NCBI GenBank assembly: GCA_017798125.1
Contig: CP059070.1
Coordinates: forward strand, 744,001-808,000
DNA: 64,000 nt
Reading direction: 5' to 3'
Source: Cryomorphaceae bacterium
GTDB taxonomy: Bacteria; Bacteroidota; Bacteroidia; Flavobacteriales; ECT2AJA-044
Shown piece after piece: positions 16,682-24,132 of the stretch. Every line of letters begins with the position of its first letter. The first letter of the stretch is position 1. The notes beneath the pieces are model-generated. The model searched no databases. It saw nothing but the letters and a program-made list of their open reading frames with translations, and was not told where the DNA came from. The translations under genes and the position numbers were made by a program.

Positions 16682-18268
16682 TTACAGGTCGAATTTGATG
16701 CCCTGTGCTAAAGGCAATTCCGTGCTGTAGTTGATGGTATTGGTCTGACGGCGCATGTATACTTTCCATGCGTCAGATCCAGACTCGCGACCGCCTCCGG
16801 TTTCTTTTTCTCCACCGAATGCTCCTCCGATTTCAGCACCAGAAGTACCGATGTTGACGTTGGCGATTCCACAATCAGATCCCGCCACACTCAAGAAACG
16901 CTCAGCCTCGCGAATATTCGTAGTCATGATGGCCGATGAAAGCCCTTGAACAACACCGTTCTGAAGAGCAATCGCGTCTTCTACATCTCCGCTGTACTTA
17001 ATCAAATACAGGATTGGAGCAAAGGTCTCGTGTTGTACAATTTGATAGTGATTTTCCACTTCGGCAATGACCGGCTTCACATAGCATCCGCTTTCGTAGC
17101 CTTCTCCTTGCATCACTCCACCTTCAACCAAGATACTTCCGCCTTCTTGTTTCACTTGTTGAACCGCGTTCAAGTATTGCTCCACGGCGCCGGTGTCAAT
17201 GAGTGGTCCCATGTGGAATTTCTCGTCCAATGGGTTTCCGATTTTCACTTGCCCATAGGCCTTGGTCAATTTCTCTTTCACCTCATCGTACACGTCCTCG
17301 TGGATGATCAAACGGCGTGTACTGGTACAGCGCTGTCCTGCGGTACCCACGGCTCCAAACAAGGCGCCGATAATGGTCATGTCCAAGTCGGCATTTGGCG
17401 TAATGATGATGGCGTTGTTACCTCCAAGCTCCAATAAGGAGCGACCCAAACGAGCAGCTACGGCTTGAGCAACAATCTTACCCATGCGGATAGATCCCGT
17501 CGCGCTCACCAACGGAACACGTTTATCGGCGGTCATCATCTCTCCTACTTTGTAGTCTCCGTTGACCAAGCAGCTAATGCCTTCTGGTAGATCATTTTCC
17601 CGGGCGACCTCCTCCCAAATCTTTTGACAGGCTACACCGCAAAGAGGTGCTTTTTCAGAAGGTTTCCAGACGCAAACGTCTCCACAAACCCAAGCCAAAG
17701 CCGTGTTCCAGCACCAAACGGCAACAGGGAAGTTGAATGCGGAAATAATGCCAACAATTCCAAGGGCGTGGTACTGCTCATACATGCGGTGTCCTGGACG
17801 CTCACTGTGCATCGTGAGTCCGTGCAATTGACGAGAAAGACCTACGGCAAAATCGCAGATGTCAATCATCTCCTGAACCTCTCCCAAACCTTCTTGGTAG
17901 GATTTACCCATCTCATAGCTGACGAGCTTTCCCAATGCGCTCTTCTTCTCGCGAAGCTTCTCACCGAACTGACGTACAATTTCACCGCGTTTAGGGGCGG
18001 GCATGTGACGCCACGATTTAAACGCTTCTTCTGCCGAGACAATCACTCGATTGTAATCCGCTTCTGAAGTTGTAGAAACGCGGGCGATCAAGGCTCCATC
18101 TACAGGAGAAAAGCTCTCGATAGACGGGCCACTTCCGAAGTACTCGGATCCTGTTGACACGCCGTGGTTGTCCGCGTCAAGGCCTAATTCACGAAGGGCC
18201 ATTTGAATGCCAAATTCACGCTGAATGTTGTTGGCGATATCTTTGATTTTGTCGGTCAATTCTGACAT
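16682..18268 (-). CDS. Aldehyde dehydrogenase, ALDH7 (antiquitin)-like
   Basis: This 528-residue protein is an NAD(P)-dependent aldehyde dehydrogenase. The catalytic Cys lies in GTAGQRCTSTRR and the general-base Glu in LLELGGNNA. AFNFPVAVWCWN, WKPSEKAPL and the GGNN (rather than GGKN) signature point to the ALDH7 / piperideine-6-carboxylate dehydrogenase group. Those enzymes oxidise alpha-aminoadipate semialdehyde in lysine catabolism. No other lysine-degradation gene is nearby, so the substrate is inferred from family only. It appears to be a single-gene unit with a promoter at 18297-18304. Confidence 0.88.
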   Translation of the reverse strand: MSELTDKIKDIANNIQREFGIQMALRELGLDADNHGVSTGSEYFGSGPSIESFSPVDGALIARVSTTSEADYNRVIVSAEEAFKSWRHMPAPKRGEIVRQFGEKLREKKSALGKLVSYEMGKSYQEGLGEVQEMIDICDFAVGLSRQLHGLTMHSERPGHRMYEQYHALGIVGIISAFNFPVAVWCWNTALAWVCGDVCVWKPSEKAPLCGVACQKIWEEVARENDLPEGISCLVNGDYKVGEMMTADKRVPLVSATGSIRMGKIVAQAVAARLGRSLLELGGNNAIIITPNADLDMTIIGALFGAVGTAGQRCTSTRRLIIHEDVYDEVKEKLTKAYGQVKIGNPLDEKFHMGPLIDTGAVEQYLNAVQQVKQEGGSILVEGGVMQGEGYESGCYVKPVIAEVENHYQIVQHETFAPILYLIKYSGDVEDAIALQNGVVQGLSSAIMTTNIREAERFLSVAGSDCGIANVNIGTSGAEIGGAFGGEKETGGGRESGSDAWKVYMRRQTNTINYSTELPLAQGIKFDL

Positions 18269-18296
18269 GATGTAGATACTTAATGTAGTGAGAGTG

Positions 18297-18304
18297 CAAA
18301 GTTA
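18297..18304 (-). promoter_or_regulatory. Bacteroidota -7 promoter element for the ALDH gene
   Basis: On the minus strand this reads TAACTTTG (TAnnTTTG), 28 bases before the ATG at 18268. No clear -33 TTG is seen upstream. Upstream of the spacer the element would run into the stop region of the preceding gene (18306). Confidence 0.55.
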
Positions 18305-18305
18305 A

Positions 18306-19127
18306 TCAATCCGTGGGCGTTCGGGCAGGAACTTTAGATACAAATCCATCGGTCAACCCTCCGAAATAGCCTCGGGTAATTTGGTTAACGTCATTCACGC
18401 TGCTGGGAAAGGTGGTGGTGAGCACACCTCCATCCAATCGCTTTCCGTCCGCGCGAATCAAATCGTAATGCACCCGTATTTCACGGTTATAAATCTTGTT
18501 TTGAAAATCAATACAATCATCGAAGCGCGTGTCGATTTCAAATTGATTCAGAAAGAGAAAGACCTCTATTCCATAGGCCTCGGCCAATTCCTGAAGCTCC
18601 GTGGAGTCCCTAAAGGTCACTTTCATATACGTTCCTTCCTCATCAGCGGCAGGCATTGCTCTCTGCTCTTCGGAGCCAAAAAGACCCTGTTCTATTTCCG
18701 GTTCTTCGGATTTTTCCTTCTTCTTTTTGAAGGGGTTCTTGATCTTCTTTTGCTCTTCTTCCTCTGCTTCTTCTAGCGCCCTCAGATGCGCAGGGGTAAA
18801 AGCATAAGAATAGCGCGTATTCCGATAAAGTTGCTGCAAATCTCCCTCGGCACGGTCCGAAGTGTCGCGCAATAAACTGTGATCCCCATATTGCTCTTGC
18901 AGACGAACGGCGAAGCTGATGTCCAAGCCCAAGCGGAATCGGCTGCGAATGGCATCGTAGTTCATTTCACTCGCTTCGGCGATCTCCCGGTCGCTATCGC
19001 TTAAGTACATGGTCGGTGGAAAAGGAACGATCATCAGCCCAGAATAGAGGCTGTCGTTTTGATTCTCTTGGCCTACGGCCCGATGCGTCAGCACCGCCAA
19101 CAAAAGCAGTGGAAGGATATGCTTCAT
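18306..19127 (-). CDS. Secreted protein of unknown function with a charged insert
   Basis: This 273-residue protein has a signal peptide (MKHILPLLLLAVLTHRAVG); ATG 19127 is preferred over an in-frame start at 19151. The body looks alpha/beta. In the middle (about residues 118-145) is a low-complexity stretch of alternating Glu and Lys runs, around KNPFKKKKEKSEE, that looks like a flexible spacer between an N-terminal half and a C-terminal half with FRDSTELQELAEAYGIEVF. I do not recognise a family. It lies 25 bases downstream of rseP on the same strand and is probably co-transcribed, so an envelope role is plausible. Confidence 0.75.
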   Translation of the reverse strand: MKHILPLLLLAVLTHRAVGQENQNDSLYSGLMIVPFPPTMYLSDSDREIAEASEMNYDAIRSRFRLGLDISFAVRLQEQYGDHSLLRDTSDRAEGDLQQLYRNTRYSYAFTPAHLRALEEAEEEEQKKIKNPFKKKKEKSEEPEIEQGLFGSEEQRAMPAADEEGTYMKVTFRDSTELQELAEAYGIEVFLFLNQFEIDTRFDDCIDFQNKIYNREIRVHYDLIRADGKRLDGGVLTTTFPSSVNDVNQITRGYFGGLTDGFVSKVPARTPTD

Positions 19128-19152
19128 GAGGTCTCGATTTACGAAGACCAAA

Positions 19153-20478
19153 TTAGCGGAATAACTTCAGAATATCGTTCCCGTTGGCGAAGATCAGTAA
19201 GGCGAGAAGAATCACAAAACCAACCATTTGCGCATACTCGAGCACCTTCTCTGACGGCTTACGCCCCGTCAGCATCTCCCACAAGACAAAGACCACGTGG
19301 CCACCGTCTAGTGCTGGAATCGGCAGGATGTTCAAGAAGGCCAACATGATGCTCAAAAAGGCCGTGAAGTTCCAGAAGTACTGCCAATCCCAAGTGCTTG
19401 GGAATTGGTTACCAATCGTCAAGAATCCGCCGACAGATTTGTAGGCTTCTGTCTCTGTGTCAAAGATGATTTTGAACTGGCGAATGTAGTTCGACAGGGT
19501 AGAGGCAGCTCGGTTGTATCCGGCAGGAATGGACTCGAAAAATCCGTATTTCTTGGTTTCCACCTCAAAGAAGTCGGCATATGCTCCACCAGGGTAAACC
19601 CCAATTTTTCCGTGTTCCGGGACATCGATATCCACCAACACACGTTCCCCATCGCGCTCCGCCATCAAGCTGATGGTCTGCCCGGCATAGGTAGGGATGC
19701 TGTCGATGTACTCATCGAAGAACGACAATGGGCGACCGTTTAGTCCAATCAGTCGGTCTCCCTCTTTCAAGCCTGCTTCAGCGGCTACACTGGTGTCTGT
19801 AAAGGCACCTACTACATATGGAATGCGGGGCGAAATAAAGCCCGGATCATTGATGAGGTTTTTGACATCCGTGGACGAAACGGTGAGATCGATTCGCTGT
19901 CCGTTGCGGTCCACGGTAATTCCCTCTGCGCCCAAAACCAGTTCCATGGCAATGTGGTTGAAGTTCTCAACTTCATTGCCGTTGACCAAGAGGACTTGAT
20001 CGCCGTTCTGTAAACCGATGGCCTCACCAGTCGAGTCCACTGCAATACCATTTGTGACGTTTTTGGTCGGCAAATACTGCTCTCCCCAATACGCCAAAAC
20101 TCCTGCATAGATGACGATTCCGAGAATTACATTGACGGTAACCCCGCCAATCATGATGATCAGTCGCTGCCAAGCCGGCTTAGATCGAAACTCCCAAGGT
20201 TGTGGGGGCTGCTTCATTTGTTCCTTGTCCATGCTCTCGTCGATCATCCCCGAGATCTTGACGTAACCGCCAAGGGGGAGCCAACCGATACCGTATTCGG
20301 TATCTCCAACCTTCTTCTTGAAGATCGAGAACCAAGGGTCGAAAAAGAGGTAGAACTTTTCTACACGTGTCTTAAAGAGTTTGGCGGGGATAAAGTGACC
20401 GAGCTCATGCAGTACAATGAGCAGGGAGAGGCTCAAAAAGAACTGAGCCGCTTTGACCAATATATCGGTGATTTCCAT
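19153..20478 (-). CDS. rseP: RIP metalloprotease RseP (site-2 protease)
   Basis: This 441-residue membrane-embedded zinc protease cleaves transmembrane substrates such as anti-sigma factors. The HELGH zinc motif is at residues 24-28 in the first membrane helix, and the third ligand lies in the late motif NILPIPALDGGH. Four membrane segments are expected. Two PDZ-like regions fill the periplasmic middle (around GDQVLLVNGNEVE and GLKEGDRLIGLNGRPL). It has its own promoter in the 30-base gap after dxr, and it follows dxr as in many bacteria. Confidence 0.93.
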   Translation of the reverse strand: MEITDILVKAAQFFLSLSLLIVLHELGHFIPAKLFKTRVEKFYLFFDPWFSIFKKKVGDTEYGIGWLPLGGYVKISGMIDESMDKEQMKQPPQPWEFRSKPAWQRLIIMIGGVTVNVILGIVIYAGVLAYWGEQYLPTKNVTNGIAVDSTGEAIGLQNGDQVLLVNGNEVENFNHIAMELVLGAEGITVDRNGQRIDLTVSSTDVKNLINDPGFISPRIPYVVGAFTDTSVAAEAGLKEGDRLIGLNGRPLSFFDEYIDSIPTYAGQTISLMAERDGERVLVDIDVPEHGKIGVYPGGAYADFFEVETKKYGFFESIPAGYNRAASTLSNYIRQFKIIFDTETEAYKSVGGFLTIGNQFPSTWDWQYFWNFTAFLSIMLAFLNILPIPALDGGHVVFVLWEMLTGRKPSEKVLEYAQMVGFVILLALLIFANGNDILKLFR

Positions 20479-20500
20479 GTTTCGTGTTCCTGAAGGGTGA

Positions 20501-20508
20501 CAAAGGTA
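20501..20508 (-). promoter_or_regulatory. Bacteroidota -7 promoter element for rseP
   Basis: On the minus strand this reads TACCTTTG (TAnnTTTG), 22 bases before the rseP ATG. It sits directly after the dxr stop codon, in the only non-coding gap between dxr and rseP. This suggests rseP can be transcribed independently of the M23-GH3-dxr unit. Confidence 0.6.
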
Positions 20509-21663
20509 CTAGTTTATGAGTTCCGCAGCGATGCGCCGTGCTTCGGCGTCTGAGGCCACGTAATCCTCATAATTTGGCTTTTCCTTAAACGTCGCTTTGG
20601 CCATTGTAGTTTCAATGACATCCGACATTTGCAAAAAGCCCACGCGGTCTTCCAAGAAGGCCGCCACAGCAATTTCATTGGCGGCGTTCAAAATACAGGG
20701 CATGTTTCCTCCGCGATCCAAGCTGGCAAAGGCCAATCCTAGGTTCCTGAAGGTCTCCATGTCCGGTTTTTCAAAAGTGAGGTTCGGGTAGTCGAGAAAA
20801 TCGAACCGCGGAAAGCTGTTTTGCAAACGGTTCGGATAGCCCATGGCGTATTGGATGGGCAACTTCATGTCGGGAAGCCCCAGTTGGGCCTTCATACTTC
20901 CGTCTTCGAATTGCACGAGGGAATGTACAATGCTCTGGGCGTGAACGATGACGTCAATTTGATCGGGCCGTAGGCCAAAAAGCCATTTGGCTTCCATCAC
21001 CTCTAGGCCTTTATTCATCAAACTCGCGCTGTCAATGGTCACCTTGGCACCCATGTCCCAGTTCGGGTGCTTCAAGGCTTGGGCCTTGGTGACGTGCAAC
21101 AATTCATCCCGGCTTTTTCCGCGGAAAGGCCCGCCCGAAGCCGTCAATACAATCTTCTCAATAGGGTTGTGAAACTCGCCGACCAAGCATTGGAAAATGG
21201 CGCTGTGTTCGGAATCCACAGGCAATAGGGGAACGCGTTTGCGCGCGGCCGCTTCCGTGACCAGTTCTCCTGCAACAACCAGAGTCTCTTTATTGGCCAA
21301 GGCGATGGGTTTCCCAGCTTCTATGGCGCTGAGGGTCGGGGCTAAACCACTGTAGCCCACAAGAGCCGTCAACACGAGGTCAACCGTTTCCATTTGAACC
21401 ACATCGCGCAGAGCCTCCTTGCCACCATAAACCTTGATGCCCAGGTCAAATAGGGCGTCATTCACCTTCTCGTACCGGGTCTCATCGGCGATAACGACCG
21501 CATTGGGGCGATACTTTTGAGCCTGCTCAATCAGCAGCGCATCATTGGCATTTGCCGTGAGCACTTCCACCTCGAATTGATCGGGCTGTTCGCTGACCAC
21601 TTCTAATGCTTGGGTCCCGATAGATCCAGTAGACCCAAGAATGGCCAATCTCTTCTTTTCCAT
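20509..21663 (-). CDS. dxr: 1-deoxy-D-xylulose-5-phosphate reductoisomerase
   Basis: This 384-residue enzyme is the NADPH-dependent second step of the MEP isoprenoid pathway. The NADPH-binding ILGSTGSIGTQAL is at the N-terminus. Metal and substrate motifs follow: LPVDSEHSAIFQC, LTASGGPFRG and KVTIDSASLMNKGLEVMEA. I chose ATG 21663, which overlaps the TAA of the upstream GH3-like gene by one base; an ATG two codons earlier (21669) is the alternative. Length is normal. Confidence 0.95.
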   Translation of the reverse strand: MEKKRLAILGSTGSIGTQALEVVSEQPDQFEVEVLTANANDALLIEQAQKYRPNAVVIADETRYEKVNDALFDLGIKVYGGKEALRDVVQMETVDLVLTALVGYSGLAPTLSAIEAGKPIALANKETLVVAGELVTEAAARKRVPLLPVDSEHSAIFQCLVGEFHNPIEKIVLTASGGPFRGKSRDELLHVTKAQALKHPNWDMGAKVTIDSASLMNKGLEVMEAKWLFGLRPDQIDVIVHAQSIVHSLVQFEDGSMKAQLGLPDMKLPIQYAMGYPNRLQNSFPRFDFLDYPNLTFEKPDMETFRNLGLAFASLDRGGNMPCILNAANEIAVAAFLEDRVGFLQMSDVIETTMAKATFKEKPNYEDYVASDAEARRIAAELIN

Positions 21664-23156
21664 TACCATGAAAATTCGCTGAGCTTATCCGCAATTTTGC
21701 GGTCATTACTCAAGCGTGAAACTTTGTTTTGTCCGCCCAATCGTCCTACCGATTTCATGTAGGCTTTGAATCCGCCCGGCTTTATAGGCGTGATGACGAG
21801 TGGTCGGAGCACTTTACCCTTAATCAAGTCGGCGTAGTAAATGTTCTTCTCTTGCATGACCCGGTCGATGATGGCGGCCATCTCGTCCAAGTTCGTCGGG
21901 ACCTCATCCATTTCCATGAGCCATTCATGGTAAGGTAGGCCCTCTTCAGGATTGACCTGTGGTGCTACCGTGAACTCGTTGATTTGAATGCCCGTGTCTG
22001 CGGTGGCCACTTTCAAGGCCGCTTCGACTTCGCTGGCAATTACGTGCTCCCCAAAGGCCGAGGTGTAATGCTTGATGCGGCCGCTGACAATGATTCGATA
22101 AGGATCTGTGCTGACGAATTGAACAGTGTCCCCAATGTTGTACCCCCAAAGACCCGCATTGGTCGACATGATCAGGGCGTAATTGACCCCAACCTCGACT
22201 TCTTCAATCGACAAGCGGGGAGGATCGTCGTCATAGAATCGATCGGCCGGAATAAACTCATAGAAAATGCCCTGCTTCAGTAGCAACAAAAGGCCAGGTT
22301 CGGTCTGTGAGTCTTGATAAGCGATGAACCCTTCCGAAGCGGGATATAATTCGACGGTATCAATCGAAGCACCGATCATCTCTTCAAACTTCGCGCGATA
22401 CGGTTCATAAGCCACGCCTCCATTCACGAAAAGTGAAAAGTTGGGCCAGATATCCTTGATCTTCTTACCTGTGCGTTCCTGAACTTTTTCGAAGTACATC
22501 AGCATCCAACTAGGGATTCCGCTGATGAGCCGCATGTCTTCGGGAAGAGTCTCGTCCACAATGGCGCTCACCTTGGTTTCCCAGTCTTCAATACAATTGG
22601 TTTCCCAACTTGGCATTCGATTGCGCTGAAGGTATTTTGGAACGTAATGCGCGACAATTCCACTCAATCGGCCCAGCTTGATGCCGCTGTCTTCATCCAA
22701 GACCGGCGAGCCTTGAAGAAAAATCATCTTGCCGTCGATGAAGGTGGTGTTCCCCGATTCATGCACATAGTGAAGAAGCGCATTCCTCGCCGCTTCGACG
22801 TGGAAGGGCATGCTTTCTTTGGAAATGGGAATGTATTTAGCACCGCTGGTGGTCCCTGAGGTTTTGGCGAAATAGAGTGGCAATCCCCGCCACAAAACGT
22901 CTTGTTCGCCTTGTCGAATTCGTTCGACGTAGGGCTTTAGGTCTTCGTAATCACGAACCGGTACACGTTCCTTGAAGTCTTGGTACGTCTGGATGTTGCC
23001 AAAATCATGGTCCTGACCAAAGGCCGTATTTTCCGCTCCTTTGATGAGCTGCTCAAAGACGGCGCGCTGACTTGCAAAGGGCGCCTTCGCCCACCGATTG
23101 GTTTGCTTGACGGCGTAGGCCGCAAATGGCTTGGCAAGTAGGGCTTTTAAACTCAT
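21663..23156 (-). CDS. GH3 auxin-responsive promoter-like acyl-adenylating enzyme
   Basis: This 497-residue protein belongs to the GH3 family of ANL-type adenylating enzymes, whose plant members join amino acids to jasmonate or auxin. The ATP-binding P-loop equivalent is YFAKTSGTTSGAKYIP near residue 100. VNGGVAYEPYRAKFEEM, ELYPASEGFIAYQD and the hinge GLWGYNIGDTVQFVS also fit. Bacterial members are widespread in Bacteroidota but their substrates are unknown to me. The gene begins on the base after the M23 stop and overlaps dxr by one base, so the three form one operon. Confidence 0.85.
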   Translation of the reverse strand: MSLKALLAKPFAAYAVKQTNRWAKAPFASQRAVFEQLIKGAENTAFGQDHDFGNIQTYQDFKERVPVRDYEDLKPYVERIRQGEQDVLWRGLPLYFAKTSGTTSGAKYIPISKESMPFHVEAARNALLHYVHESGNTTFIDGKMIFLQGSPVLDEDSGIKLGRLSGIVAHYVPKYLQRNRMPSWETNCIEDWETKVSAIVDETLPEDMRLISGIPSWMLMYFEKVQERTGKKIKDIWPNFSLFVNGGVAYEPYRAKFEEMIGASIDTVELYPASEGFIAYQDSQTEPGLLLLLKQGIFYEFIPADRFYDDDPPRLSIEEVEVGVNYALIMSTNAGLWGYNIGDTVQFVSTDPYRIIVSGRIKHYTSAFGEHVIASEVEAALKVATADTGIQINEFTVAPQVNPEEGLPYHEWLMEMDEVPTNLDEMAAIIDRVMQEKNIYYADLIKGKVLRPLVITPIKPGGFKAYMKSVGRLGGQNKVSRLSNDRKIADKLSEFSW

Positions 23157-24032
23157 TTAGAATACAATATAGCTTTCTGGATCGACGGCTATTCCATTGT
23201 TCCAAAGTTCAAAGTGAAGATGGGGTCCTGTTGATAAGTGCCCAGAGTTACCGATGATGGCCACGGCTTCGCCAGCCTGAACAACTTCACCCTGTCCTTT
23301 GAGCAATACACTGTTGTGCTTGTAGACAGAGATCAATCCACCGACGTGCTGAATAGCCATGACATAACCCTCGTCGCTGGACCAGGTCGCCAACAAGACC
23401 GTTCCTTCCAGAACGGCTAAAATGGGTTCGTTTTCCGCGGCTACAATATCGATTGCGAAGTGATCTGTGGATGGGTCGAAACGACCAGAAACCACCCCTT
23501 TGATGGGTGAAAAGAAGGTCAAGTTGGTCAAGTCCCCACTTTCCCGAACGCCGTCTTCAAAGATGTTGTACCGTTCTTCCTGAGCAACGCGCTCACGCAG
23601 CGCGCTGTCTTCAGGAGACGGGGGCATTTCAATACTGTCGTTTCCACTGGCTTCAACAACTTCCGCTGTATCGTATTCCGGAAGGTTTCCGCTGATCACC
23701 CCGTTAATAATGTCCACGTATCGCTCTTGATTGGCAATCACTCGCCTCAAAGAATCAGTCAAGACCGCATTGTCCATGGCTTGTCTTCTCAGGGAGGTGG
23801 AGCTATAACCAGGAATGTATTCGCGAAGCGGGGTAAAAGCAATCAGGATAATGGTCAGAGCAATCAGGGTAATAACGCTGAGACCCGTTGCCACAAAGAC
23901 ATTCAACCGCGACAATCTAAAGGACAACTTCTCTTCAAAAGTGTCATCGTTCAGGATAACCAAGCGGTACTTGTTCTTGAGTCGCTCGATCCAAGGCCGG
24001 ATTTCTTCATTCTTATCCTTGCTCTTTGCCAT
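23157..24032 (-). CDS. M23 family peptidoglycan endopeptidase
   Basis: This 291-residue protein has a short cytoplasmic N-terminus, one membrane segment (about residues 48-70, VFVATGLSVITLIALTIILI), a linker, and a C-terminal LytM domain. The zinc site looks intact: H and D in STDHFAIDIVA and the HLH motif in STGPHLHFELWN. It probably cleaves peptide cross-links in the periplasm. A near-consensus -7 element on the minus strand (GATATTTG, 24037-24044) ends only 4 bases before the start. It heads the M23-GH3-dxr operon. Confidence 0.92.
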   Translation of the reverse strand: MAKSKDKNEEIRPWIERLKNKYRLVILNDDTFEEKLSFRLSRLNVFVATGLSVITLIALTIILIAFTPLREYIPGYSSTSLRRQAMDNAVLTDSLRRVIANQERYVDIINGVISGNLPEYDTAEVVEASGNDSIEMPPSPEDSALRERVAQEERYNIFEDGVRESGDLTNLTFFSPIKGVVSGRFDPSTDHFAIDIVAAENEPILAVLEGTVLLATWSSDEGYVMAIQHVGGLISVYKHNSVLLKGQGEVVQAGEAVAIIGNSGHLSTGPHLHFELWNNGIAVDPESYIVF

Positions 24033-24085
24033 TTGGCAAATATCGCAATCTGTGCAGAAGAGCGGCGGATCTCGTTGAATAATAA

Positions 24086-24093
24086 TAAATTTG
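24086..24093 (+). promoter_or_regulatory. Bacteroidota -7 promoter element for porW
   Basis: TAAATTTG matches TAnnTTTG in full and lies 39 bases before the TTG start of porW, in the 100-base divergent gap. Upstream sequence shows no TTG at the ideal distance (a TTG at 24075-24077 is too close). Confidence 0.5.
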
Positions 24094-24132
24094 CGGCCCC
24101 GCAGTTAAGTAAAGGAAATTGACCCTGCTGAC

